From: Nocardia sp. NRRL S-836
GTDB lineage: Bacteria > Actinomycetota > Actinomycetes > Mycobacteriales > Pseudonocardiaceae
NCBI RefSeq assembly: GCF_001279525.1
Contig: NZ_LGDY01000142.1
Location: 17,235-81,234 of the forward strand
Direction of reading: 5' to 3'
Length of the DNA stretch: 64,000 nucleotides
The notes under the pieces were generated by a model. It worked only from the letters and a program-made list of their open reading frames with translations, did not search any database and was not told the DNA's origin. Position 1 is the first letter of the stretch; every line of letters begins with the position of its first letter. Of this stretch, positions 18,049 through 26,286 are shown in pieces. The translations under genes and the position numbers were made by a program.

Positions 18049-19143
18049 TCACGCCTCCAGGCGTTCGCCCGTCTCGGGGTGGAACAGGTGGATCTCGCTG
18101 TGGTCGCGGACGGCGACCTTGACGTGCTGGCCCAGGGTGGGCGGCGTGCGGCCGTCGACGCGGACGACGAAGCGCTGCGCCGAGTCGCCGATCTTCACGG
18201 CACCGTGCACGAGCGCGTCGGCGCCGAGCTCCTCGACCAGCTCGACGGTCATGTCCATGCCCTCCTCGGTCGACGGCACGATGCCGAGGGCCTCGGGGCG
18301 GATGCCGAACGTGACCTCGTCCAGGCCACCGGCGGCGTCGAACGCGGCACGGCTGAGCGGCACGATGACGCCGTCGAGCTTCGCGCCCTCGGACGTGATC
18401 GGCACGGTCTTGAGGTTCATGGCCGGCGAGCCGATGAAGCCCGCGACGAACGCGTTGGCCGGGCGGTCGTACAGCGCGCGCGGGGTGTCGCACTGCTGCA
18501 GCAGGCCGTCCTTGAGCACCGCGACGCGGTGGCCCATCGTCATGGCCTCGACCTGGTCGTGCGTGACGTAGATCGTGGTCGTGCCGAGGCGCTGCTGCAG
18601 CGCCGCGATGTTCGCACGGGTCTCGACGCGCAGCTTGGCGTCCAGGTTGGACAGCGGCTCGTCCATGAGGAACACGGAGGGCTCGCGGACGATGGCGCGG
18701 CCCATCGCGACACGCTGCCGCTGACCACCGGACAGCGCCTTCGGCTTGCGCTCCAGGTACTTGGTGAGGTCGAGCATCTTGGCGGCCTCTTCGACCTTCG
18801 CCTTGATCTCGGCCTTGTTGACGCCGCGCAGCTTGAGCGCGAAGCCCATGTTCTCCGCGACCGTCATGTGCGGGTAGAGCGCGTACGACTGGAACACCAT
18901 CGCGATGTCCCGGCCCTTCGGCGGCACGTTCGTGACGTCCTTGCCACCGATGTTGATGGCGCCCTCGTCGATGTCCTCCAGGCCCGCGAGCATGCGCAGC
19001 GCCGTCGACTTGCCGGAACCGGACGGGCCGACGAGCACCAGGAACTCGCCGTCAGCGACCTCGAGCGAGAGCTCGTCGACCGCGCGGACCGGCGGGTTGC
19101 CGGAGAACACGCGCGAAGCCTTGATGTAGGACACCTCTGCCAT
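18049..19143 (-). CDS. msiK: Sugar ABC transporter ATPase, MsiK/SugC type
   Basis: The 364-residue CUT1-family ATPase has Walker A GPSGSGKS, signature LSGGQRQR, Walker B FLMDEPLSNLD and a C-terminal OB-fold regulatory domain typical of MalK. In actinomycetes MsiK-type ATPases energise several sugar importers. The ATG at 19143 has AAAGGTG upstream. It lies in the same direction as the malEFG-like genes but is separated by three LacI-type palindromes, so it probably has its own promoter. Confidence 0.9.
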   Translation of the reverse strand: MAEVSYIKASRVFSGNPPVRAVDELSLEVADGEFLVLVGPSGSGKSTALRMLAGLEDIDEGAINIGGKDVTNVPPKGRDIAMVFQSYALYPHMTVAENMGFALKLRGVNKAEIKAKVEEAAKMLDLTKYLERKPKALSGGQRQRVAMGRAIVREPSVFLMDEPLSNLDAKLRVETRANIAALQQRLGTTTIYVTHDQVEAMTMGHRVAVLKDGLLQQCDTPRALYDRPANAFVAGFIGSPAMNLKTVPITSEGAKLDGVIVPLSRAAFDAAGGLDEVTFGIRPEALGIVPSTEEGMDMTVELVEELGADALVHGAVKIGDSAQRFVVRVDGRTPPTLGQHVKVAVRDHSEIHLFHPETGERLEA

Positions 19144-19187
19144 GTGACGCACCTTTCACCGCTTGTCTGGGCACGACGTTAGGGATT

Positions 19188-19254
19188 GCAAGCGCTTACG
19201 GGAACACACGTAAGCGCTTACGTTGCGGTGTGCGGCAACGTAAGCGCTTACGTT
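19188..19254. promoter_or_regulatory. Three LacI-type operators before msiK
   Basis: A core AAGCGCTT occurs at 19190-19197, 19212-19219 and 19242-19249. The second is the perfect palindrome ACGTAAGCGCTTACGT (19208-19223) and the third AACGTAAGCGCTTACGTT (19237-19254). They resemble operators of LacI-family sugar regulators. Confidence 0.75.
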
Positions 19255-19266
19255 CGAACGGGTGAC

Positions 19267-20163
19267 TCAGCCCTTCACGGCGCCGGACGCGAGGCCCGTC
19301 ACCAGGAACCGCTGCACCAGGTAGAACACGACGATCGCCGGGATCGCGACCAGGATGGACGCGGCGGCGAGGTGCCCCCACTCGGTGCGGTTCTGCTGCA
19401 CGAACACCTGCAGGCCGACGGCCAGCGTCTTCGACTCGTCCGACGCGGACAGGAAGGCCGACGCGAACGCCACCTCGCCCCACGCGGTCAGGAAGGCGTA
19501 GAACGACGTGACCGCGAGACCCGGCTTGGCCAGCGGCAGGATCAGCCGCCAGAACACGCCGAACGGCGACAGCCCGTCCACGCGGCCGGCCTCGTCGATG
19601 TCGTTGGGCACGGTGTCGAAGTAGCCCTTGAGCATGTACGTGCAGAACGGCACCGCCGTCGTGCAGTACACGAGCACCAGGCCGATCGAGGAACCGTTGA
19701 GCCCCAACGCGATCAGGATGTTGTACAGCGGCACGATCAGCACCGCGAACGGGAACATCTGCACCAGCAGGAACGACATCATCAGGCCGCGCTTGCCGGG
19801 GAACCGGAACCGCGACGCCGCGTACCCCGCCGTGGCCGAGATGAACACGCCGAGCACGGTGGTCAGCAGCGCGATCAGCACGGAGTTGCCGAACCAGGCG
19901 AGGAAGTCGCCCTTCTCACCGGCCAGCACCCGGCTGTAGTTGTCCAGGGAGGACTCGTTCCACAGCTTCGGGGTCGGCTCGACGGCACGGGCATCCGGCT
20001 TCAGCGAGGTGACGAACACCCAGAAGATCGGGAACACCGAGATGACCGACGCGATGATCAGCGTGGCGTGCAACAGGATCGAGGCACCCGCGGACCGGTC
20101 GGAGCGCCGCAGCCGGCGTTCCGGGGCCCGCACCACCTGGAGGGACGAAGCATCGAGCGTCAT
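19267..20163 (-). CDS. Sugar ABC permease, MalG type
   Basis: The 298-residue inner-membrane permease has six helices and the ATPase-docking EAA loop (IDEAGRVDGLSPFGVFWRLI). It pairs with the MalF-type permease upstream; their stop and start codons overlap by one base (TGATG). CUT1 transporters bring in di- or oligosaccharides or glycosides. Substrate is unknown. Confidence 0.88.
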   Translation of the reverse strand: MTLDASSLQVVRAPERRLRRSDRSAGASILLHATLIIASVISVFPIFWVFVTSLKPDARAVEPTPKLWNESSLDNYSRVLAGEKGDFLAWFGNSVLIALLTTVLGVFISATAGYAASRFRFPGKRGLMMSFLLVQMFPFAVLIVPLYNILIALGLNGSSIGLVLVYCTTAVPFCTYMLKGYFDTVPNDIDEAGRVDGLSPFGVFWRLILPLAKPGLAVTSFYAFLTAWGEVAFASAFLSASDESKTLAVGLQVFVQQNRTEWGHLAAASILVAIPAIVVFYLVQRFLVTGLASGAVKG

Positions 20164-21080
20164 CACCACACCTCGCCCTGCTTGCGCAGTGCCCGCCGGT
20201 AGACCAGGGCGAACACCAACAACACCGAAAGGATCAGCACGCCGTAGGTCGACGCGATGGCGTAGTCGCGCGACGCGCCGGAGAAGAAGCGTTCGAACGC
20301 GTAGGTGACCAGGATCCGGGTGTTCGGGTTCGGGCCCGCCACCAGGTAGATCACCGGGAACATGTTGAACGTCCAGATGATGCCGAGCAGGATCACCGTG
20401 GACGACACCGAACGCAGGCCCGGCAGCGTCACGTGCCGGAACCGCTGCCACGGCGTGGCGCCGTCCATCTCGGCCGCCTCGTAGAGGTCGCCGGGGATCG
20501 ACTGCAGGCCACCGAGCAGCGCCACCATCATGAACGGCGTGCCCAGCCAGACGTTGACCATGACCACGGACACGAGCGCCCAGTTCGACTGGCCGAGCCA
20601 GACCGGGTCCGGCAGGCCGACGGCGCGCAGGACCTGGTTGATGATCCCGTACTGCGCGTTGAACATGTACTTCCACGCGAACGCGCTGATGAACGCGGGC
20701 ACGGCCCACGGCAGGATCAGCAGCACGCGGTACAGGCCGCGGCCGGCCACCTGCCGGTTGAGCAGCATCGCCAGGCCGAGGCCGATGGTGTAGTGGAAGA
20801 ACACGCACGCGAACGTCCAGATCAGCGTGCGGACGAGCGTGCCCCAGAAGGCGCCGTAGGAGTCGCCGCCGGACAGGACGTTGAGGTAGTTCTTGAAGCC
20901 CACCACGTCGTAGGACGCGGCCCGGTCCAGGACCGGGTTGGCGATGTTGCCCTCGTTGATGTTCGTGAAGGTGAAGAACACGCCCTGGGCGAGCGGGTAG
21001 AGCACCAACACCGCGATGACCACCACGACCGGCAGCACCATCGCATACGCGTACCAGTACCGGTCCAGGAACCGACGCAC
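20163..21080 (-). CDS. Sugar ABC permease, MalF type
   Basis: The 305-residue protein has six membrane helices and the EAA loop (YEAAEMDGATPWQRFRHV). The start is GTG at 21080, placed seven bases after the strong GGAGGAGA site; a GTG at 21122 would add 14 charged residues and has no such site. It is the second gene of the malEFG-like operon. Confidence 0.88.
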   Translation of the reverse strand: MRRFLDRYWYAYAMVLPVVVVIAVLVLYPLAQGVFFTFTNINEGNIANPVLDRAASYDVVGFKNYLNVLSGGDSYGAFWGTLVRTLIWTFACVFFHYTIGLGLAMLLNRQVAGRGLYRVLLILPWAVPAFISAFAWKYMFNAQYGIINQVLRAVGLPDPVWLGQSNWALVSVVMVNVWLGTPFMMVALLGGLQSIPGDLYEAAEMDGATPWQRFRHVTLPGLRSVSSTVILLGIIWTFNMFPVIYLVAGPNPNTRILVTYAFERFFSGASRDYAIASTYGVLILSVLLVFALVYRRALRKQGEVW

Positions 21081-21141
21081 CGATCTCCTCCGAACCTCAG
21101 GCGAACGGCCGGAGCGCGACACCCCGGCCGTTCAACACCAA

Positions 21142-22401
21142 TCAGCCGATCGAGTACTCGGTGACGACCTGCTCCTTGTACGCCTTGGCGACGTCGTCGA
21201 GCGCCGCCTTCGGCTCCTTCTTGCCGGCGAGGACGTCGGCGTACGCGATCTTCAGCGGGTCGAACAGCTGGCCGCCCTCGGGGATCCACGCGCGCTCGTG
21301 CGCGACCTTGGTGACCGGCTCGAACGCGGCGACGACGGCGTTGGCCTTGACGTCGGCGTTCTGGTAGGCCGACTTGCGGGTCGGCAGCAGGCCCAGCTCC
21401 TTGGCGATGGCGGCCTGCGACTCGACCGACGCCATGCACTGGACGAACTTGATCGACGACTGCTTCGCCTTGGTGCCCTGGCGGATCACGTAGTCGTGGC
21501 CACCGACCGGCGCGCTGCCCTTGCCCGCGGTGGGGCCGGGGACCGGTGCGATGCCGAGGTTCGCGGCGTCGGAGAACGCGGCGCCCTTGAGGTAGTCGGC
21601 CACGGCCCACGGCCCGTTGATCACCATCGCGGCGTCACCGCTGGAGAACGCGGCCTGCATCGTGGTGTAGGAGTTGCCGGCGTCGAGCGAGGTGAACGCG
21701 GACTTCGACGCGAGCAGGTCCTTGGCGGTCTGCAGGCCCTTCACGTTCTTCTCGGAGTTGACCACGATCTTCTTCGCCGAGGCGTCGACCAGGTCACCGC
21801 CCTCGCCGTAGATGAACGGCAGCGCGTAGTACGCGTCGTTGTTGAGGAAGAACGCCTTCTCGCCGCCCAGCTTGGCGGCCGCCGCCTTGAGCTCGTCCCA
21901 CGTCTTCGGCGGCTCGACACCGGCGTCGGCGAGCTTCTTCTTGTTGTAGAGCAACGCGAGCGAGTCGGTCACCTGCGGCACCGCGTAGGTCTTGCCCTCG
22001 AACTTCGTGGAGCCCAGCGGGGCCTCCAGGAAGTCGGAGGTGTCCTTGGCGAGATCGGTGTCGGAGAGGTCGGCGACGTAGCCCAGCTTGGCGAGCTGCG
22101 GCACCCACGCGACCTCGGCGCGGAAGACGTCGGGGCCTTGGCCGCCCTGGGCGGCGGTCTTGTAGTTCGCGAGCGCCGTGTCGAACGCCTGCGTCTCGAC
22201 CTTGACCTTGTAGCCGCCCTTGGAGGCGCAGTCGTTCGCGATCTTCGCGAACGCCGGGCCCTCGTTGGGGCCACTGGTGTCCCAGAACGTCACTTCGCCC
22301 GAGTCGGATCCGCTGTTGCTGCTCGATCCACCGCCACCACAGGCGGTGAGCACGAGGGCGACACCCGTCGCCATGGCGGTCACGAGGGTTGTCCGTCGCA
22401 T
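21142..22401 (-). CDS. Sugar-binding lipoprotein, MalE type
   Basis: The 419-residue substrate-binding protein has a signal peptide ending in the lipobox LTACGGGG and the solute-binding family 1 fold (GEVTFWDTSGP, then GPDVFRAEVAWVPQLAKLGYV). The distal pattern MVINGPWAVADY is typical of maltose/trehalose-type binders. ATG at 22401 is chosen because the signal peptide starts there (MRRTTLVTAM). It is the first gene of the operon and is divergent from a LacI regulator. Confidence 0.88.
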   Translation of the reverse strand: MRRTTLVTAMATGVALVLTACGGGGSSSNSGSDSGEVTFWDTSGPNEGPAFAKIANDCASKGGYKVKVETQAFDTALANYKTAAQGGQGPDVFRAEVAWVPQLAKLGYVADLSDTDLAKDTSDFLEAPLGSTKFEGKTYAVPQVTDSLALLYNKKKLADAGVEPPKTWDELKAAAAKLGGEKAFFLNNDAYYALPFIYGEGGDLVDASAKKIVVNSEKNVKGLQTAKDLLASKSAFTSLDAGNSYTTMQAAFSSGDAAMVINGPWAVADYLKGAAFSDAANLGIAPVPGPTAGKGSAPVGGHDYVIRQGTKAKQSSIKFVQCMASVESQAAIAKELGLLPTRKSAYQNADVKANAVVAAFEPVTKVAHERAWIPEGGQLFDPLKIAYADVLAGKKEPKAALDDVAKAYKEQVVTEYSIG

Positions 22402-22453
22402 CGTTGCTGCCGTTCCCTCCAGCTGGGCCTCATCTCCCAGCGAGATGAGGGGT

Positions 22454-22471
22454 CTTGCAAGTTTTTGCGAG
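22454..22471. promoter_or_regulatory. MalR-like operator upstream of the binding-protein gene
   Basis: CTTGCAA-gttt-TTGCGAG is an imperfect 7-bp inverted repeat located 53 bases before the MalE-type start. CTTGCAA half-sites are typical of MalR-like operators. Another pair (CTTGCA and TTGCAAAAG) lies at 22551-22571 between the divergent genes. Confidence 0.55.
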
Positions 22472-22622
22472 AATGTTGCGGGCGATTTCACTACCCGAAC
22501 CATGGTCAGGTCAAGACATCGACCGTAACCAAGCCGTAACGGCACGGTCTTGCACCGCCTCGTTGCAAAAGTTTTCCGAACACGGCAGGCTTGCGCCGAC
22601 CCAAGCTGACCAGGGAGGCAAC

Positions 22623-23660
22623 GTGTCCGGACTGTCCGAGATCGCCAGGGCAGCCGGGGTGTCCATCTCGACCGTCAGCCGAGTGCTGAACCGGCGAGCG
22701 GGCGTCAACGACGAGACCAGGCAGCGGGTGCTGTCGGTGCTGGCCGAGATGCCGTACACCCCGCGCGGACTCGGCGCGTTGCAGCGCACCGGCGTGATCG
22801 GCCTGCTGGTGCCCGAGCTGTCGAACCCGGTGTTCCCGGCGTTCGCCGAGGCGCTGGAGACCCGCGCCGCACGGCTGGGCTACTCCTCGCTGCTGTGCAA
22901 CACCCGCAGCGGCGCCCCGATGGGCGAGGAGGAGTACGTGCGGATGCTCCTGGCCAGGGGCGTCGAGGGCATGGTGTTCGTGTCGCCGGAGATCACCAAC
23001 GTCGAGGTGCCGCTCGGGCAGGCGCCGCAGCCGAGCTACTACGCGAAGCTGCTGGCCGACGGCGTGCACATGGTCTTCCTCAACGGCGCCACGCCCGCGC
23101 TGGACGTGCCGGACGTGACGGTCGACGAGCAGCTGGCCGGGTACACGGCGACCAAGCACCTGATCGACCTCGGGCACGAGCGGATCGGGTTCGTGTCGGG
23201 CCCGGCGCGGTCGTTGCCGTCACGGCTCAAGCGGGCCGGGTGGGCGGCGGCACTGGAGGAGAACCACCTGCCGGCGGGCTCGGAGTACGTGGCGCACGGG
23301 CCGTTCAGCGCCGAGGGCGGCGGTGAGGCGGTGGCGCAGCTGCTGGACACGGTGGCGCCGACCGCGGTGATCTGCTCGTCGGACCACATGGCGCTGGGCG
23401 TCATGCGCGAGGCCCACCAACGGGGGATCCCGGTACCGGACCAGTTGTCCGTCGTCGGGTTCGACGACATCCCGCTGGCCGCCTACTCCTCGCCCGCTTT
23501 GACGACGCTCGCGCAGCCGATCGACGAGATGGCGGCGGCCGCGATCGACGAGCTCGTGCTGCGACTCGACCCGGATCGCCGCAGGCAGGGCACCGACAAC
23601 TACACCCGCGTGTTCCGGCCGCGGCTGGTCGTCAGGGAGTCGACCGCGGCACCCAGGTGA
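22623..23660 (+). CDS. LacI-family regulator, divergent from sugar operon
   Basis: The 345-residue repressor has an N-terminal helix-turn-helix (SEIARAAGVSISTVSRVLN) with the LacI hinge region, followed by a periplasmic-binding-protein-like effector domain. GTG at 22623 follows AGGGAGG by four bases. It probably represses the divergent malEFG-like operon and itself through the CTTGCAA sites; this is inferred from position. Confidence 0.9.
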   Translation: MSGLSEIARAAGVSISTVSRVLNRRAGVNDETRQRVLSVLAEMPYTPRGLGALQRTGVIGLLVPELSNPVFPAFAEALETRAARLGYSSLLCNTRSGAPMGEEEYVRMLLARGVEGMVFVSPEITNVEVPLGQAPQPSYYAKLLADGVHMVFLNGATPALDVPDVTVDEQLAGYTATKHLIDLGHERIGFVSGPARSLPSRLKRAGWAAALEENHLPAGSEYVAHGPFSAEGGGEAVAQLLDTVAPTAVICSSDHMALGVMREAHQRGIPVPDQLSVVGFDDIPLAAYSSPALTTLAQPIDEMAAAAIDELVLRLDPDRRRQGTDNYTRVFRPRLVVRESTAAPR

Positions 23661-23667
23661 GACGTTC

Positions 23668-23683
23668 ATTGGTCTGGACCAAA
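23668..23683. promoter_or_regulatory. DasR-like dre element
   Basis: TTGGTCTGGACCAA differs from the DasR core TGGTCTAGACCA by one central base. It sits just after the first LacI gene and about 90 bases before the second. Confidence 0.45.
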
Positions 23684-23772
23684 TTCTGAACAAGCCAGAT
23701 GGGTCGACCAGCGCTGATAGGTCATTTGAGGGACACCGGTCACGCTCGCTTCACGAATTGGTTCTGAACCGT

Positions 23773-23778
23773 TACGGT
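23773..23778 (+). promoter_or_regulatory. -10 box for the second LacI gene
   Basis: TACGGT lies six bases before ATG 23785, which fits leaderless transcription and supports this start. Confidence 0.6.
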
Positions 23779-23784
23779 CCTTTC

Positions 23785-24888
23785 ATGGCGCGGTCTATGC
23801 ATGTGCGACGTCCTGCGACGCTGGCCTCCCTGGCCGCTGAGCTGGGCGTTTCCCGGACAACGGTGTCCAACGCGTACAACCGTCCCGACCAGCTCTCGCC
23901 TGAGCTGCGTCGCCGGGTGTTGGACACGGCCCGAAGGCTGGGTTATCCCGGCCCGGACCCTGTGGCGCGCTCGTTGCGCACGCGCAAGGCCGGAGCGGTG
24001 GGCCTGCTGCTCACCGAGAACCTCTCCTACGCCTTCCGCGACCCGGCGGCGATCGGCTTCCTCGAAGGCCTCGCACTCGCCTGCGAGGACGCGGGAACCG
24101 GCCTGCTGCTGGTCCCGGCCAACCCCGAACGCGAGGACGTCGCGTCCGTGCACCGCGCCGGCGTCGACGGCTTCGTCGTCTACTCGGTGCCGGATGACGA
24201 CCCGCACCTGGCCGCCGTGCTGGAACGCCCGGTGCCCACGGTCGTCTGCGACCAGCCCGACCTCGGCACCGTCGACCGCGTCGGCATCGACGACCGGGCC
24301 GCGATGTACGCGCTCGCGCGGCACCTGATCGAGCTGGGGCACCGGCGGATCGGCGTCGTCTGCATGCGGCTGGCCCGCGACCGCAACGACGGGTTCGTGA
24401 CGCCGGACCGCCAGCACGCCGCGCACTTCCACGTGCAGCGCAACCGGCTGTCGGGGCTCGCGGAGGCGTTCAGCGAGGCCGGTGTCGACTGGTCGCAGGT
24501 GCCGGTCGTCGAGCGGTTCGACCACAACACCTCCTCCGGCGCCTCCGGTGCCGCGCAGGTGCTGGACCGCGACCCGGCGGTCACCGCCCTGATCTGCACG
24601 TCCGACGTGCTCGCCATCGGCGCGATGGCCGAGGCGACCCGGCGCGGGCTGCGCGTGCCGCACGACCTGACCGTGACCGGGTTCGACGGCATCCGTGCCG
24701 CCGAGGAGGCCGGGCTCACGACGGTGCGGCAGCCGGTGCTGGAGAAGGGCCGCGCGGCAGGCAAGCTGCTGCTCGACACGAACGAGCGCTCGCGGCCGCG
24801 GTCGGTGAACCTGGCGACCGAGCTGATCATCGGCAAGACGTCGGCCGCGCCGCGGGGCGGGGCCGAGGAGCGCTGGTTCGGTCCGTGA
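23785..24888 (+). CDS. LacI-family regulator
   Basis: The 367-residue repressor begins with a helix-turn-helix (TLASLAAELGVSRTTVSNAYN) and has a binding-protein-like effector domain with the C-terminal pattern TGFDGIRAAEEAGLTT. It is rather different from the neighbouring LacI protein, so the two probably recognise different sugars. It may act at the three AAGCGCTT palindromes in front of msiK; this is untested. Its stop codon abuts the stop of the next gene on the other strand. Confidence 0.88.
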   Translation: MARSMHVRRPATLASLAAELGVSRTTVSNAYNRPDQLSPELRRRVLDTARRLGYPGPDPVARSLRTRKAGAVGLLLTENLSYAFRDPAAIGFLEGLALACEDAGTGLLLVPANPEREDVASVHRAGVDGFVVYSVPDDDPHLAAVLERPVPTVVCDQPDLGTVDRVGIDDRAAMYALARHLIELGHRRIGVVCMRLARDRNDGFVTPDRQHAAHFHVQRNRLSGLAEAFSEAGVDWSQVPVVERFDHNTSSGASGAAQVLDRDPAVTALICTSDVLAIGAMAEATRRGLRVPHDLTVTGFDGIRAAEEAGLTTVRQPVLEKGRAAGKLLLDTNERSRPRSVNLATELIIGKTSAAPRGGAEERWFGP

Positions 24889-25545
24889 TCAGCCTTCGAG
24901 CCTGAACACGGTGGGCTGGCCGGCCTTCCCGGCCAGCTTCGCCACCAGCAGGTAGTCACCGGGGCCCAGCCGGGTGTGCGCACCGCAGCCCGGCTGTGAG
25001 GTCGTCCCGGCCCACCGCGTGCCGAAGTTGAAGACCTCCTTCGGGGCGAGCACCCGCACCTCGGAGCCCTTCGACGCGAGGCAGTGGTTGCTCGACCACA
25101 GCACCGTGTGCCCGTCGGCGGTCAGCACGGTCAGCTCGCGGTGCTCCCGCCCGATGTCCTTGATGCACGGCACCGGTCCGTTGTTGACCAGGTCCATCGA
25201 CAGCACCGGCTGGTCACCGCCCGTGAACACCGGCTTGTTGACCTTCGCGACCACGCCGATCGCCTCGTCCGGGCACGGCTGGGGCGGCCCGGGAGGCGGC
25301 GGCGTGGTCTGCGGCGGTGGTGGCGGGGTGGTGGACGACGACGCGGAGCCGGTCTCGGACATCGTCGGTGGTGGCGTGGACGCCGAGGCCGCGGCGTTCG
25401 TGGGGGGTGCCTGGTCGTCCGAGTCGGATCCGAAGAAGCCGACGACCCAGATCAGGAGCAGCAGCGTGACGAGGGCGGCGCCGACCGCGGCGAGGCGGCG
25501 GCGCCAGTACACAGAGGACGGCAGTGGTCCTGTGGGCTCGGTCAC
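24889..25545 (-). CDS. Proline-rich single-pass membrane protein
   Basis: The 218-residue protein has a short cytoplasmic start, one membrane helix (residues 18-40), a 50-residue Ser/Thr/Pro-rich spacer (with two runs of Pro) and a beta-rich extracytoplasmic domain with four cysteines. It fills the same position relative to mutY as the uncharacterised Rv3587c protein of M. tuberculosis. A -10 box TACGTT lies six bases before the GTG start (25552-25557 on the minus strand), supporting a leaderless transcript. Confidence 0.75.
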   Translation of the reverse strand: MTEPTGPLPSSVYWRRRLAAVGAALVTLLLLIWVVGFFGSDSDDQAPPTNAAASASTPPPTMSETGSASSSTTPPPPPQTTPPPPGPPQPCPDEAIGVVAKVNKPVFTGGDQPVLSMDLVNNGPVPCIKDIGREHRELTVLTADGHTVLWSSNHCLASKGSEVRVLAPKEVFNFGTRWAGTTSQPGCGAHTRLGPGDYLLVAKLAGKAGQPTVFRLEG

Positions 25546-25695
25546 GGCCCGAACGTAGCTCGGTGTGGTGGAATCGAGGCTTAGGCGAGCATCGCTCGAT
25601 CCGGTGAACGTGAGATGCCCCGGAAACCCTTGTGAACGCGCGCCGGCTCAAGTTCCATCGAGCGGGGGTCCGCCGGTAGGCCGTGGAGGTGCGTC

Positions 25696-26208
25696 ATGAC
25701 CGCGATCGACGAACTGCTCAAGCGGAACTACGAGCTCGGGAACGTGGTTCCAGGAGACCGCTCGTCCGCGAAGCCGTCCCTGCAGGTGGCGATCCTGACC
25801 TGCATGGACTCCCGCATCCGGGTGTTCGAGATCTTCGGGTTGAAGCAGGGTGAGGCGCACGTGCTGCGCAACGCGGGCGGGGTCGTCACCGACGACGCCA
25901 TCCGCTCGCTGGCGCTGAGCCAGCGCAAGCTCGGCACCCGCGAGGTGCTGCTGGTGCACCACACCAACTGCGGCCTCGAAATGGTGACCGAGGACGACTT
26001 CAAGGACGAGCTGGAGACCGACACCGGTCTGCGGCCGACCTGGGCCGTCGAGGCGTTCAAGGTCGTGGAGCAGAGCGTGCGCGGGTCGATGGCGCGGCTG
26101 CGGCGCAGCCCGTTCATCCCGCACACCGACAAGGTCCGCGGGTTCGTCTACGACGTGCACACCGGGGAGCTCCGCGAGGTCGACGCCGCGGAGACCGCCG
26201 CCGCCTGA
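25696..26208 (+). CDS. Beta-class carbonic anhydrase (CanA type)
   Basis: The 170-residue enzyme interconverts carbon dioxide and bicarbonate. Zinc ligands Cys36, His89 and Cys92 (CMDSR, HHTNCG) and the Asp38/Arg40 dyad are present. The sequence with GEAHVLRNAGGVVTDDAIRSLA and the tail VRGFVYDVHTGEL resembles mycobacterial CanA (Rv1284) rather than CanB, although the position next to mutY is that of CanB. ATG is preceded by GGAGG. Confidence 0.9.
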   Translation: MTAIDELLKRNYELGNVVPGDRSSAKPSLQVAILTCMDSRIRVFEIFGLKQGEAHVLRNAGGVVTDDAIRSLALSQRKLGTREVLLVHHTNCGLEMVTEDDFKDELETDTGLRPTWAVEAFKVVEQSVRGSMARLRRSPFIPHTDKVRGFVYDVHTGELREVDAAETAAA

Positions 26209-26216
26209 TCCGCTGC

Positions 26217-26265
26217 CACGCGGGGAGCTCTCGCACGACACGAGCGTGCGAGGGGTCCCCGCGTG
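26217..26265. terminator. Long two-part hairpin terminator
   Basis: Outer arms CACGCGGGGA and TCCCCGCGTG (26217-26226, 26256-26265) enclose an inner stem CTCGCACG/CGTGCGAG. It lies between the carbonic anhydrase and mutY genes and is followed by CGTTT. Confidence 0.75.
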
Positions 26266-26286
26266 CGTTTGCGAGAATGGCGGGCG

